Positions 44,726-54,721 of a stretch of 64,000 nt of DNA are shown here, one piece after another; position 1 is the first letter of the stretch, and each line of letters begins with the position of its first letter. The notes below the pieces were generated by a model. The model did no database searches and was not told the DNA's origin. It worked only from the letters and a program-made list of their open reading frames with translations. The position numbers and the translations under genes are program-made. Source of the stretch: an uncultured Draconibacterium sp. (GTDB taxonomy: Bacteria > Bacteroidota > Bacteroidia > Bacteroidales > Prolixibacteraceae); the NCBI RefSeq assembly GCF_963676815.1, contig NZ_OY781365.1, forward strand, positions 3,320,501-3,384,500, read 5' to 3'.

Positions 44726-46135
44726 TTAGTTGATTCCTTTAGCCATTTCAATGGCATTTTTCAATGCAGCCAGTTTGTTATTCACTTCCTGCAGTTCGCT
44801 CTCTTCTTGCGAGTCGGCAACAATTCCGGCACCTGCCTGGTAGTATAGTTTTTTGTCTTTACTCAAAAACGAGCGGATCATGATTGCATGGTTAACCGAA
44901 TTGTCGAAACCCAGGTAGCCAATACAACCACCGTAATACCCACGGTTTTGGTTTTCGTATTTGTCAATCAGTTCCATGGCTTTATACTTTGGTGCTCCCG
45001 AAAGTGTTCCGGCCGGGAAGGTTTCTCCCAACACTTTTATCAGGTTGGTATCGTCAGTAATTTCTCCCGAAACCTGCGAAACCAAGTGAATAACGTGCGA
45101 GAAGAATTGCACCTCGCGGTAAGTTTCTACAATTACATTGTCGGCGTTTCTACTCAGGTCGTTACGGGCAAGATCTACCAACATTACGTGCTCGGCATTT
45201 TCTTTAGGATCTTTGCTAAGCTTTTCAGCCAACTCACGATCCTGGTCATCATTCCCGGTTCGTTTAAAAGTTCCGGCAATCGGATGAATGTAAGCTTTGT
45301 TGTCTTTTATCCTGATTTCAGCTTCCGGACTCGATCCGAAAATACTGTAAGTTCCATAATCAAAATAGAAAAGATAAGGCGATGGATTTATCGAACGAAG
45401 GGCACGGTATACATTAAAATCGTCGCCAATAAATTCCTGCGAGAACTGACGGCTCAACACGATTTGGAATACATCGCCACGGAAGCAGTGCTCTTTCCCT
45501 TTGGTTACCATGTGCATGTATTCTTCGTCGGTGATATTCGATTTCTCCTCGCCACGAACATCGAAACTGGCGGTTGAAAAGTTCAGGTTCACCAACAAAT
45601 GATGAACGTAATCCATTTGCGACTCTTCGCCTTCCAACAGGTTTTCTACAATGTGAATTTGGTTTTTGTGGTGATCGATTGCAACTATGTACTTATAAAA
45701 ACTGTAGTTAACTTCCGGGGTTTGATAGCCTTCTGTTTTTGCCGATGAAAAACGGATGCTTTCAAAATGTTGAATGGCATCGAAGTTCAGGTAGCCAAAT
45801 AAACCGTTGGCCGGCAATTCTATCTCATCCGAATCAACATTAAAGGTTTTAAAGAAATTGTCGAGTTCATCGTGTAATTTCTTTTCGGGCGATAGAGTGA
45901 ATTTTTCCTGTTCCCGGCCCGGTAAATCGATGGTTGTTTCGCCGCTTGCCACCGTAAAATTGGCGATTGGGTTAAAAGCAATAAAGGAGTAGGCATTTTC
46001 AACTCCGTGGTAATCGGAGCTTTCCAGCAATATCGACTTTGGATAAAGCGTGCGCAATCGTAAATAAACGCTTACCGGAGTTACGGTATCGGCAAGTATT
46101 TTTCGTACGACCGGTTTAAAATTAAGTTTTTCCAT
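44726..46135 (-). CDS. trpE: Anthranilate synthase component I
   Basis: 469 aa chorismate-binding enzyme; it aminates chorismate and releases pyruvate to give anthranilate. The feedback site LLESS (residues 36-40), where tryptophan binds in TrpE, is intact, so the enzyme is probably inhibited by its end product. C-terminal chorismate-binding motifs include IAGTFKRTGNDDQDRELAEK, ERMxMLVDLARNDL-like HVMLVDLARNDLSRN and PAGTLSGAPK. It is the first structural gene, about 65 bp after the second attenuator hairpin. Confidence 0.97.
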   Translation of the reverse strand: MEKLNFKPVVRKILADTVTPVSVYLRLRTLYPKSILLESSDYHGVENAYSFIAFNPIANFTVASGETTIDLPGREQEKFTLSPEKKLHDELDNFFKTFNVDSDEIELPANGLFGYLNFDAIQHFESIRFSSAKTEGYQTPEVNYSFYKYIVAIDHHKNQIHIVENLLEGEESQMDYVHHLLVNLNFSTASFDVRGEEKSNITDEEYMHMVTKGKEHCFRGDVFQIVLSRQFSQEFIGDDFNVYRALRSINPSPYLFYFDYGTYSIFGSSPEAEIRIKDNKAYIHPIAGTFKRTGNDDQDRELAEKLSKDPKENAEHVMLVDLARNDLSRNADNVIVETYREVQFFSHVIHLVSQVSGEITDDTNLIKVLGETFPAGTLSGAPKYKAMELIDKYENQNRGYYGGCIGYLGFDNSVNHAIMIRSFLSKDKKLYYQAGAGIVADSQEESELQEVNNKLAALKNAIEMAKGIN

Positions 46136-46203
46136 TTTATATTTTTTGTTTTATTCTTTGTTTGTATTTCTATTCTAAAAATGCTGTTAGCAAGGCGTTT
46201 AAA

Positions 46204-46238
46204 CTAAAAACGGCTCACCGTGAAATCCGATGAGCCGC
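46204..46238 (-). terminator. Second trp attenuator terminator
   Basis: On the minus strand CGGCTCA pairs with TGAGCCG, followed by TTTTTAGTTT, 30 nt after the second leader peptide's stop. A stretch CGTGAA overlapping that stop can pair instead with TTCACG inside the hairpin loop, giving a competing antiterminator. Confidence 0.8.
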
Positions 46239-46268
46239 TTTTAATTTATGCAATGACGTATCCTCTCT

Positions 46269-46325
46269 TCACGATATTTGTAAAAAGTTGCTACGCCACC
46301 ACCAAATGTTATTGTTTGTTCTCAT
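46269..46325 (-). CDS. trpL: Second trp leader peptide (three consecutive Trp)
   Basis: 18 codons: MRTNNNIWWWRSNFLQIS, with three adjacent Trp codons. It is too short for the usual gene cut-off but lies between two intrinsic terminators in the trpE leader. A ribosome stalled at the Trp codons for lack of charged tRNA-Trp would leave the following sequence free to form the antiterminator. No strong ribosome-binding site is visible, as usual in this phylum. Confidence 0.82.
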   Translation of the reverse strand: MRTNNNIWWWRSNFLQIS

Positions 46326-46343
46326 AATTATTTATCTGTTGCA

Positions 46344-46372
46344 TAAAAAAACCTGCTTTTGTTAGAAGCAGG
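46344..46372 (-). terminator. First trp attenuator terminator
   Basis: On the minus strand CCTGCTT pairs with AAGCAGG around CTAACAA and is followed by seven T. GTTAGGAG, directly after the first leader peptide's stop, can pair with CTTCTAAC from this hairpin (one G-U), forming the antiterminator. Confidence 0.85.
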
Positions 46373-46418
46373 CCTGTCATATCTTTAAAAATAGCAATAT
46401 GGCTCTTTAACTCCTAAC

Positions 46419-46469
46419 TTACGTAAGAAGACCCCACCACGGAAGCCATATTGTATTTATTTTTTGCAT
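46419..46469 (-). CDS. trpL: First trp leader peptide
   Basis: 16 codons: MQKINTIWLPWWGLLT, with three Trp codons, one single and one pair. Its first Trp codon lies within a sequence (CAATATGGCT, 46444-46453 by position) that pairs perfectly with AGCCATATTG at 46394-46403 downstream. That gives the classical attenuator arms: 1 over the Trp codons, 2 after the stop, and 3-4 the terminator at 46344. The reading frame, Trp content and mutually exclusive hairpins support a leader peptide over chance. Confidence 0.8.
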   Translation of the reverse strand: MQKINTIWLPWWGLLT

Positions 46470-46573
46470 TCTTAAATTATAATCTTCTGCAAGAAAAACG
46501 TTTTTTTTGAAATATCAAAATATTGTTGACAGAAGCTTTAAAAACTATTTTTCAAATAAACTTGGTTTAACAA

Positions 46574-49500
46574 TTAGTTCGACAAGGTGAAACGGAAACT
46601 AACTCCAAAGTTTGCGTTTGTTGTACGGTACGACAGCGAAGTAAACGGATCGTTTATAATCCGGTCGTAATACACGCGCATTTCAAACTTGTCGCTTAAG
46701 CGGTAATCGGCATATGTTTTTAACGTAAAATTACCTTGTCCTGCCGTAATCTGGTCGTTTGCTTCATCCAACTGACGCAAAATAGTTTTTGTTTTTCGGT
46801 ACGAAATATCAGCACGTACGTTCAAATCGTTCGAGTATGCTTGCTGCGAATTCTTTGTTTTTATAATCAAATCCATTCGTGTAAAACGATATCCCAAGCC
46901 TAAAATATATTCGTTGCTGAGAATTTCTGTAAGCTGGTTGTTCGATAACGATAAATTCAGGTTACGTGCACGTTTTATCTCACCGCGGGTAGTCAAATCG
47001 CTCAGCCACATAATATCGATATTAATAAGCGGGTTGAATGCTTCAACAATACTAACGGTATTAAAATCGTATGCCGGAACAAAGTTGTCAGCCAGGTCAC
47101 GCACCATAGTATATCCATCTTCGGCAGCAATAAAGTTAAGGTTAGTTGCATACGAACCAACATTGTAACTTGAACGGTATGTATGCTGGAAATTCAACGA
47201 ACGCATTACGTTGTTCAATCCCGGAATACGTGAAACCATTCCTTCGTATCGAATGCTCCAGTTCGGACGAATGTATTTCAGCGATGGGAACAAGCCCAGC
47301 GAAACACTTTCAGGATCTTTATTTTGGTATGCAGCAAGGAATGCAGGAACAAGAACTTCTACCGAATTTGGTCCATAACCATCAGGATAGCCCGGGTAGT
47401 TTTGGTTTGGTGCTGAAGGATTATAACCTCCACTAGTTCCGCGTTGCTGTGCCAAACGGTGCGCAATTACACGGCGATATTCTTTCATGTTCTCAAAAGC
47501 ATCGGAGCTCATTACTTCTTCTTTTCCTATTTTAAAGAAGGCCGTTCCCAATGTTAGTGTCGACATACTGAAGTTTCCACTTTCTGAATAACTGTTGGCA
47601 ACAAAATTGCCGGTGTTGTTGTCGTAATTGTAAAACTCAGTAATATTTTTCGAGATCGAACGGTTTGCAGTTATATCAATACGCAGGTCGGGGAGAGGTT
47701 CCCATAACGTACGCAAGTTTATCCGTTCGTTTTCCATAATCTGGAAAGGTTGATTCAATGTTGAATCGATGGTGATCCAGCCGTTGTCGGCAGCTTTCAT
47801 TGCAAAATCGCGGTCTTGCCAGCCAAACAGGAATGGCAATCCCGGTGCCAGTTTACTTTCTAAAGTAGGAGTTCCCCATTCCGGATCGCCACTAAATTTT
47901 CCGGTACCAAATAAAGTTGGTTCTGGAAGGAATCCAGGTAATACCGTACCTCCGTTTTTGCTGTAATTAATCGAGAAAGTGCGCACGCCTGTTACCATTC
48001 GGGTGGTTAAATCCAGCACGTCTTTTAAGAACGACTGATCTCCCGGTTTCCCGGTAACAGTAAGCATAGCTTGTTGTACATCGTTTGTAGGAACAAACTC
48101 AATGTTATCGGCATCAATTACAGTTGTTTTTCCAGGAACAACTTTTCCTTCCACATCGGTAACCAGTACTTTTACTTTTTTAGTATTCAGTTTGTGATTG
48201 AATTTTTGGCCTTTGTTGGCTTCAAATTTCACACTGCTTGTAAATGTTTCTTCCTGTTGGCGCTGCAGCGGTTCGGGCTGCTGATTTGTTCTGCCCCTTG
48301 TACCTGAGCGGTTTAAGCTACCACGCCCACGTCCTGTTCGCCTGAATTTTTGATTTACCTCGGCAAAATAAGGCACTTTGTTAAACAGTGTTTGAAAATT
48401 GGCGTTACCCGTTAATGTTAAGTTGCGCGAGTTGGTAATAATATTTCCTACATTAATGTCTTCATCGGTTAATGCGCCGGCAGCCCATTCGTATTTTCCT
48501 GAGTAACGAACTGTTCCGCTCATAAAGTTCAGCACTTTAATGTTTCGGATTGGTACCTGGTAGGTAGCATTAAAGCTATGATTATAAATAGTGGGGCGTC
48601 CCAAATCCCAAAGATTTGTAAGAATTGAGTCGCGTTTCCATTCGTAATCGTCGTCGTTTTTGTTAATGCGGCCATCCGGTTCGTCGATTCTTGAAGTTCC
48701 TCGTGATGAGAAATCAAATTTTAATGAACGGGTTACATCGTACCGGATATCGAGGTAGCGGTTCCACAAGAAATCTTTATCGAAAGTAGCCGGAAGAATA
48801 AGATTCGGATTCGTTATATTTCTTGATTGACGCTCGTGGTACTTGCGATACAAATCGGTTCGATACGATATTTGTGTTGGCAACGGATAAAAATTAAAAT
48901 CGCCAATAAGTTTTAATGGTCCCTTTTGCAGGAATTGTACATTGTTAAATGGCTGAATAAGTTTTGGTCGGTTGCTGTAGTTGTACGAAAACATAAAACG
49001 GTGTGTCTTATTCACATCATACTCGGTGGTAATGTTTGTTTTCGATGTTTCGTTGTATGAATAAGTAACTGCAAAATTTTCCGGGTCCCACAAGTGTGTT
49101 TTTTCCTTTTGGCGCTGCGGCTCAACTTTAACGTTGGTAAAGTTTATGCTTTTCCGTTTAATCACATCTTGCGACATGCTTTTTATGGAGTCTTTTTCGC
49201 TGCTGTTACGTGCATGTGCAAGCGATTCTTTTAATTCAATATCAGGATTTACCGGATCGTATTTTGGTGTGGCTGTACTGTTTGAATAGCCATAATACAT
49301 TGGAATACGAACACCAGCTTTTTCAGGGAAGAATCGTCCCCAGTCAATCGATGCAGCAACATCAATTTCATCCAGGTCGTCCATCATTCGGCTATTAATA
49401 TTTTCATCGATGCTACCAAAGCCTGCAGTACGTTTACGTCCGGCAACTACCACGCTACCAATATCAGCCAGTCGTGTTGAAACTCTGGCGTTGGCTGCCC

Positions 49501-52500
49501 AACCACCTTCATCGTCAAAATCGGTTAAGCGCAATTCGTTAGCCCAAACAATCACCGATTTTGGTCCGGTATTTACTTGCCCACGTTTGTTGCGAATTCC
49601 CATCATCATCACTTCTACGTTACCCAGGTTAGGGCTACCTTTTACCTTTACACGGTTTTTCCCGTCGTTCCATCCATCGTGCGAACCTTCATAAACGTCC
49701 TGCATCGAAATTCCCGAGCCAGCTACGCGCATGGCATCGTTACGTTCAAGTTTCAGGTTGGTAAACAGATCAAGCGGAATATTAAGCCGGTTCTGATCGG
49801 GCCAAACGATGTAACGGTCGCTTTCAATATCGCCATTGTAATTACCTTCGGGCGTAAGCGTTAATGGCACTTCGTATTCATAATAGTTGTAGTTGTAATC
49901 CGATCCTAATCGAATAAAGAAATACAACTCGTCATCATCCAGCGGGTATTCTTCAATCTCCTCAGCGTGCACTTCCATTTTCAGGGTTTTGTACCTTCTG
50001 AAATCCATGTACAATGATTTGTATGCTGCACGTGCATCGCCTTGTTCCAGTTCAGTCACTTTCATTTCAATCGACTGTTCGTTCAATTGGCGCAATTGCG
50101 GGTTAGCCGGATCGATAACCCGTGATACATCCGGAGGCAAAATGTAGTTAACCGGAGAGCGGCTAGAGTTTTCTTCAATACTTACCGCCGAGATGTCGAA
50201 TTGAGCATTGGTAGATGGCAGGCCACCGTCTTCCAGAATATCGCCGGTGTAGCGACGCCAATCGGCACGAACAAGATCAAGTGTAGCAAAACGCAAAACC
50301 GTTGGGTCTGAAAATCCATGCATGAACATACGCATAAAACGAATGGAGTTCAGGTCGTTGATATCACCAATTACAGATTCAGGTGCATTTACCGGAATTT
50401 TAAACTGGTACCAGTCAACCTCGCCAACTTCGCCGTTTTTTAACTCAACACGTGCTCTTCTAACATCCGAAATAAAGTTACTTCCCAATTGCATGTCTTC
50501 CTTTCTAAGACTTACACGGTATTGGAAATAACGTTCGTATTCATTTAGTGTATTGTCGTCATTAATATCTTCAATATCAGGCAATGTTGTTGATGAAGTT
50601 GGATAACTTTCGGGCGACATCTCAGAAGTTGGCGAGTTGCCGTCAGGACCGTTGTATTGTTTGTAACGCTCCAGAATTCCCAGTTCCTCCTGGTCGTAAT
50701 CTGAACCACGGTAATAGTGGAAGTTATCTGACGATGGGTCATTCAATGCCTGCTGGTAAACATCGTCGTTAACTTTCAGTTGTAGTTCTTGCAGGTATTG
50801 TTGAAAATGTGTTTGCTCGTCTTCATCGTTCAAGCCATCAAAACCAATATCCTGGTATTGGCGCGAATCGGTAGTGTTGTCAAAAGCATTTACCAACGAC
50901 TGCTGTGTTGAAACACGTCCCCAAATTGTTGTATCTACATTTGCGAGTTCGGCAGTGGTTGGCAAGCCGTTCTCAAATGCTTTTCTCGAGTCTTTTAATA
51001 CATCTTCCGAAATTTCTCCGAGGTTAAAATACAAATCACCACCGGTTTTGTCTCCCAATGTATCGTTTACAAACGGGTCCATCATCCAAAACTCAATGTA
51101 TTCGATGTTGGCGTTTTCAAAATCGCTGGTTTGAATTTCGCGCATTATACCACCCCATCGAGATTCAGGATCACGCAAGGTTCCATCTTCATTAACCCCG
51201 GCCGAGTAACTTGAGTTTCCTGCATCGTAGTTATAAGGCCCACGCTCTGATGGATAAAAAGCCAGATCCAAAACAGCAATGTTTGTTGGTTCGCCGGTTG
51301 TAAATTCGCGCTCAGGAAATATTTCTTGTTCAAACACCTCGCGTACAAGGTGGTTCGATTGTAAATCTCTGTTGTTTTTTATGTGGTCCGGTGTAAGCGA
51401 GTTATTCCTCAGAAATAATGGATCGATGTTGTACCAGGCCAGTCTTGCACGGTTTACACCGTAGTCAAGCGAGTTGCTTAGATTGGCTTCCGGGAACATG
51501 TCGTTTTGGTATTGTGGCGTACTGGCCAGCATCCACGACGAGCGTGTGCGCATATCAATCGATGTTTTCGTTGCTTCGAAATCATCTACATAAACGGCTC
51601 CGTTTATCGATTTTGAACTTCCCGGTACCAGCTGTGCAAATTCGGCCTCCACGTCGATTGATGAAGCGGCATTGGTAGAGTAGAAAGGCAGTGCATCAAG
51701 TGCTTTTGTAATAAATGGAGCTTCGGTGTTGTAACGGGCATCCATTCCATACATCAGGTTCGATATCGGATCTTGTCCATAATCAACTTTCTCGGTTAAC
51801 GGGCGTTCATTCATCCAAAGCATGGTTGCCCCGATATTAAAATTATCGGAAAAAGCATAGTTGGCATGCGTACCCATTAATGTTTTTCGTTGCATGGTAA
51901 ACAGATCTTCACTTTCCGTTGAAACCTTAATTGGTGTTCCGGCCTCAAGCAGTGCCTGGTTTATGATTTTTACCCTACCTAAGGTATAATCTACTGTATA
52001 GTCAACATTTTCGGTAAGTACCTGGCCACCGGCTGTAACCGTAACCGAGCCCTGTGTAAGGTTTAATGTTCCCAGTGCAATATCGGAACTCGACGAACCT
52101 TTGTAACTACCGGTAAGTCTGAACTTATTGTGCTCTGCATCTTGTTCGGCTTTAACTTGTGTTGAATCGTAAAGGGTTTGGAAAGTAAAGCGCTCAATGT
52201 CTGACTGATTTTGTATCGAATCGGCAAGGTGACTGCCAAAAGGCTCAACAACCGGGAATATGATTCGCCCGGTGTTGGAGTTTACCGTTATGCCTTCAAC
52301 ATAATCGAATACTCCGTCTTTGGTGGGATCGAGTTGCGAGTTGAGCATATCCAGTCGCATTACTTCAAGAAGAATATGTCCTTCAATTCGCGATGCGGGC
52401 AAATAGTTGATATACGTTCCGGTTGAATCATTCTGATAAACCACATTCAGCTCAAAATCGTCGTTGGTTAACTGGTAGGCATTCAGGTTGTAAATATTTT

Positions 52501-54043
52501 TCATCATCAGGTTCCAGGTTGGTTTTCCCGGCGACAAGTTGGTGCCTTTCAACAACTTCATAAAAAGTGTTTTCGGCGCATCAATACCGTCGGTTGAAAA
52601 TTCACCCACCTGAAATGTTTGCCCGTTGTAAGTAAAGTTAAATGCTACGGCTAAAACTTCATCGGTGTTTAGCGCGCTGTTTAACGAAATATAACCCAGT
52701 TGTTTGTTAATCGTAAATTCTGAATCATTCAGTTTACGTGCCTGCTCAATTTTTTCAAAATCGGTTCCGCCAACAAAATCCTGCCCGAATTGAGCCATAA
52801 CACTCGAAATATTTTGCACCTGCCGAACATCGGCATAAGTGGTGCTCATTTCGCTGTAAAGTCCATTGGCCTGGTTTCCAGGGAAAATACTTTGCGGGTA
52901 AGGTAAGCCTGCATTGGCCTGAAACTGGGGAATATTATTGTAAATGTGTGGATCGTGCTCTGCCAAATCCTGAAATGCCAGAATGTTTCGCGAGTTATCG
53001 AAATCGTTCGATTTGTTGGTTACCCATACTTCCACTTTATTAATGGTGATTGGCGAACGCGGTACGGCAGTACTTTTTAACCACTCGTTGTAATGATCGC
53101 GGAAATACTGTGCGAGGAAGAAGTGACGGTTAGCATCGTAATTAGCCGCCGAAATATCGAAAGTAGCAACCTGCGCGCCACCTTCAGTTTCCACTGTTTT
53201 TGATTCACCGCGGTGTTGTGAGAACAGTGTGGTAAGCGTTAGTTTACCGAACTGCATTTCGGCTTTTACACCAAACAGGTTTGAAGCACCCGTGATTAAC
53301 GAACCGTTTAAAGGTAACGATACATTTCCGGCTTCAATACGTTGCAGAATTTCATCTTCGTCGCCGGTGTACTCGAGGTTCATTTTGTTTTCGTAGTCAA
53401 AAGTTGCCTCTGTGTTATAGTTCACCCGCATATTCATTTTTGTACCGATCTGGCCGGTAACATTCATCTGAATTTTTTCGTCAAAATCAAAGGTCGGAAC
53501 TTTTCGCAAACGTTCAGGTATCGAGGGGTTTTCAGTTTTATTTACCTGATAACCAAAACTTACCTCAACATAACCCTGTGGCTGGATATTGATTGTATTT
53601 CCGCCGAATATGCGGTTAAACGCCTCGCTACCTATTGTTAATTTTGGCAGCAGTCCACCCCGTGAATCTATGCTTTCCTGTTGTGTTCTCGATCGCCAGT
53701 AATCCTGAATTGATTTGTCGAAGTCGTACTCCAGGTAGTCGTCGAGCGACATACTTTGTGGCAGACGGTAATTCAGCGAACCAACTTTTTCGTAAAAAAC
53801 ATATTGTCCGGTTATGGGATCGTATTCAATTTCGTACTTAATATTGCTTGGCTTGCTAAGGTATAATTTCGCTGAATCCTGATCCGGATAACCAAATGCC
53901 GGCTGATCTTTAAAAGGGTAGGGCAAGGTGCCCGTTGTATCTATTTCAGGCACTTCCTGGGCCTCTCCCTTATTGGGAACTGCCAGGGCAAAAAATACAA
54001 GTAAAATGAAGAATATTTTTGGCAAACTTCGGCTAAGTGTCAT
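46574..54043 (-). CDS. sprA: SprA, outer-membrane translocon of the type IX secretion system
   Basis: 2489 aa, the size of SprA/Sov, the very large beta barrel that passes T9SS cargo across the outer membrane and supports gliding in motile relatives. A signal peptide (FILLVFFALAVPNKGEA) precedes SprA motifs: YDPITGQYVFYEKVG, SMSLDDYLEYDF, NIQPQGYVEVSFGYQVNKTE, FDEKIQMNVTGQIGTKM and NLEYTGDEDEILQRIEAGNV. Repeated N- and C-terminal SprA segments and a C-terminal Phe-rich barrel end (NFGVSFRFTLSN) follow. It lies 84 bp after ruvA, the order seen in other Bacteroidota. The trp leader begins about 100 bp past its stop, and no clear terminator lies between. Confidence 0.97.
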   Translation of the reverse strand: MTLSRSLPKIFFILLVFFALAVPNKGEAQEVPEIDTTGTLPYPFKDQPAFGYPDQDSAKLYLSKPSNIKYEIEYDPITGQYVFYEKVGSLNYRLPQSMSLDDYLEYDFDKSIQDYWRSRTQQESIDSRGGLLPKLTIGSEAFNRIFGGNTINIQPQGYVEVSFGYQVNKTENPSIPERLRKVPTFDFDEKIQMNVTGQIGTKMNMRVNYNTEATFDYENKMNLEYTGDEDEILQRIEAGNVSLPLNGSLITGASNLFGVKAEMQFGKLTLTTLFSQHRGESKTVETEGGAQVATFDISAANYDANRHFFLAQYFRDHYNEWLKSTAVPRSPITINKVEVWVTNKSNDFDNSRNILAFQDLAEHDPHIYNNIPQFQANAGLPYPQSIFPGNQANGLYSEMSTTYADVRQVQNISSVMAQFGQDFVGGTDFEKIEQARKLNDSEFTINKQLGYISLNSALNTDEVLAVAFNFTYNGQTFQVGEFSTDGIDAPKTLFMKLLKGTNLSPGKPTWNLMMKNIYNLNAYQLTNDDFELNVVYQNDSTGTYINYLPASRIEGHILLEVMRLDMLNSQLDPTKDGVFDYVEGITVNSNTGRIIFPVVEPFGSHLADSIQNQSDIERFTFQTLYDSTQVKAEQDAEHNKFRLTGSYKGSSSSDIALGTLNLTQGSVTVTAGGQVLTENVDYTVDYTLGRVKIINQALLEAGTPIKVSTESEDLFTMQRKTLMGTHANYAFSDNFNIGATMLWMNERPLTEKVDYGQDPISNLMYGMDARYNTEAPFITKALDALPFYSTNAASSIDVEAEFAQLVPGSSKSINGAVYVDDFEATKTSIDMRTRSSWMLASTPQYQNDMFPEANLSNSLDYGVNRARLAWYNIDPLFLRNNSLTPDHIKNNRDLQSNHLVREVFEQEIFPEREFTTGEPTNIAVLDLAFYPSERGPYNYDAGNSSYSAGVNEDGTLRDPESRWGGIMREIQTSDFENANIEYIEFWMMDPFVNDTLGDKTGGDLYFNLGEISEDVLKDSRKAFENGLPTTAELANVDTTIWGRVSTQQSLVNAFDNTTDSRQYQDIGFDGLNDEDEQTHFQQYLQELQLKVNDDVYQQALNDPSSDNFHYYRGSDYDQEELGILERYKQYNGPDGNSPTSEMSPESYPTSSTTLPDIEDINDDNTLNEYERYFQYRVSLRKEDMQLGSNFISDVRRARVELKNGEVGEVDWYQFKIPVNAPESVIGDINDLNSIRFMRMFMHGFSDPTVLRFATLDLVRADWRRYTGDILEDGGLPSTNAQFDISAVSIEENSSRSPVNYILPPDVSRVIDPANPQLRQLNEQSIEMKVTELEQGDARAAYKSLYMDFRRYKTLKMEVHAEEIEEYPLDDDELYFFIRLGSDYNYNYYEYEVPLTLTPEGNYNGDIESDRYIVWPDQNRLNIPLDLFTNLKLERNDAMRVAGSGISMQDVYEGSHDGWNDGKNRVKVKGSPNLGNVEVMMMGIRNKRGQVNTGPKSVIVWANELRLTDFDDEGGWAANARVSTRLADIGSVVVAGRKRTAGFGSIDENINSRMMDDLDEIDVAASIDWGRFFPEKAGVRIPMYYGYSNSTATPKYDPVNPDIELKESLAHARNSSEKDSIKSMSQDVIKRKSINFTNVKVEPQRQKEKTHLWDPENFAVTYSYNETSKTNITTEYDVNKTHRFMFSYNYSNRPKLIQPFNNVQFLQKGPLKLIGDFNFYPLPTQISYRTDLYRKYHERQSRNITNPNLILPATFDKDFLWNRYLDIRYDVTRSLKFDFSSRGTSRIDEPDGRINKNDDDYEWKRDSILTNLWDLGRPTIYNHSFNATYQVPIRNIKVLNFMSGTVRYSGKYEWAAGALTDEDINVGNIITNSRNLTLTGNANFQTLFNKVPYFAEVNQKFRRTGRGRGSLNRSGTRGRTNQQPEPLQRQQEETFTSSVKFEANKGQKFNHKLNTKKVKVLVTDVEGKVVPGKTTVIDADNIEFVPTNDVQQAMLTVTGKPGDQSFLKDVLDLTTRMVTGVRTFSINYSKNGGTVLPGFLPEPTLFGTGKFSGDPEWGTPTLESKLAPGLPFLFGWQDRDFAMKAADNGWITIDSTLNQPFQIMENERINLRTLWEPLPDLRIDITANRSISKNITEFYNYDNNTGNFVANSYSESGNFSMSTLTLGTAFFKIGKEEVMSSDAFENMKEYRRVIAHRLAQQRGTSGGYNPSAPNQNYPGYPDGYGPNSVEVLVPAFLAAYQNKDPESVSLGLFPSLKYIRPNWSIRYEGMVSRIPGLNNVMRSLNFQHTYRSSYNVGSYATNLNFIAAEDGYTMVRDLADNFVPAYDFNTVSIVEAFNPLINIDIMWLSDLTTRGEIKRARNLNLSLSNNQLTEILSNEYILGLGYRFTRMDLIIKTKNSQQAYSNDLNVRADISYRKTKTILRQLDEANDQITAGQGNFTLKTYADYRLSDKFEMRVYYDRIINDPFTSLSYRTTNANFGVSFRFTLSN

Positions 54044-54127
54044 TTCATTAAAATTACTAAAACAAAGGCTTTTCGAAAAAATGGTTGCTTCTTATGTCAG
54101 GTTTTTCTTTTTTCGAAAATGGTAAAT

Positions 54128-54709
54128 TTATAACCTTTTTAACGCTTGTTTTATCACGCTTTCAACGGTTGTGTCAGGTTGCTCCTGAAGGATCTTTGTT
54201 ACGATCTTTTCAGCATCTTTTTTAACAAAACCAAGCATGACTAATGCAGATAACGATTCATTTCTGATAGTATTGTCTGCAACAGTTAAATTTTGCCCCG
54301 AATCTGGTATTTTTCCAAGTTTATCTTTTAGGTCGATTATGATACGCTGTGCAGTTTTTGCCCCAATACCTTTTACCGCTTTCAAAACGGCAACATTTTC
54401 GGTGGTTACAGCAGCTTTTAGTTCATCAGGATTTAATGACGAAAGCATCATAATTGCCGTATTGGCACCCACCCCGTTTACCGAAATAAGGTTGCGAAAG
54501 AGTTCTCGCTCGCTGGTGGTGGCAAAACCATAAAGTGTATGCGCGTCTTCGCGAACTACCTGGTGTATAAAAACTTTAACTTCTTTTTTCCCGTTGAGCG
54601 CACTGTATGAGTTCAACGAAATATGTATGAAGTAACCAACACCGGCAGTTTCAACTACAACATTTGTTGCACTAATTTCGGCAATGTTACCTTTAATAAA
54701 TTCGTACAT
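54128..54709 (-). CDS. ruvA: Holliday junction DNA helicase subunit RuvA
   Basis: 193 aa. RuvA tetramers bind four-way junctions and load RuvB for branch migration. The N-terminal OB-fold opens MYEFIKGNIAEISATNVVVE and has YFIHISLNSY and LYGFATTSERELFRNLISVNGVG. Two helix-hairpin-helix motifs follow (ISVNGVGANTAIMMLSSL and LKAVKGIGAKTAQRIIIDLKDKL), then a flexible linker and a C-terminal RuvB-binding helix bundle. Length is normal. It lies 12 bp after pdxA and upstream of sprA on the same strand. Confidence 0.97.
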   Translation of the reverse strand: MYEFIKGNIAEISATNVVVETAGVGYFIHISLNSYSALNGKKEVKVFIHQVVREDAHTLYGFATTSERELFRNLISVNGVGANTAIMMLSSLNPDELKAAVTTENVAVLKAVKGIGAKTAQRIIIDLKDKLGKIPDSGQNLTVADNTIRNESLSALVMLGFVKKDAEKIVTKILQEQPDTTVESVIKQALKRL

Positions 54710-54721
54710 GGCAAAGCATTT

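Noticed and set aside
44888..45577. 229-aa plus-strand open frame
   Set aside because: Antisense to trpE, which is intact and fully recognised; no recognisable protein motif.
46136..46573. T-box riboswitch for the trp operon
   Set aside because: No T-box bulge sequence (TGGNACCGCG-like) is seen; the Trp-rich leader peptides and paired terminators explain the leader better.
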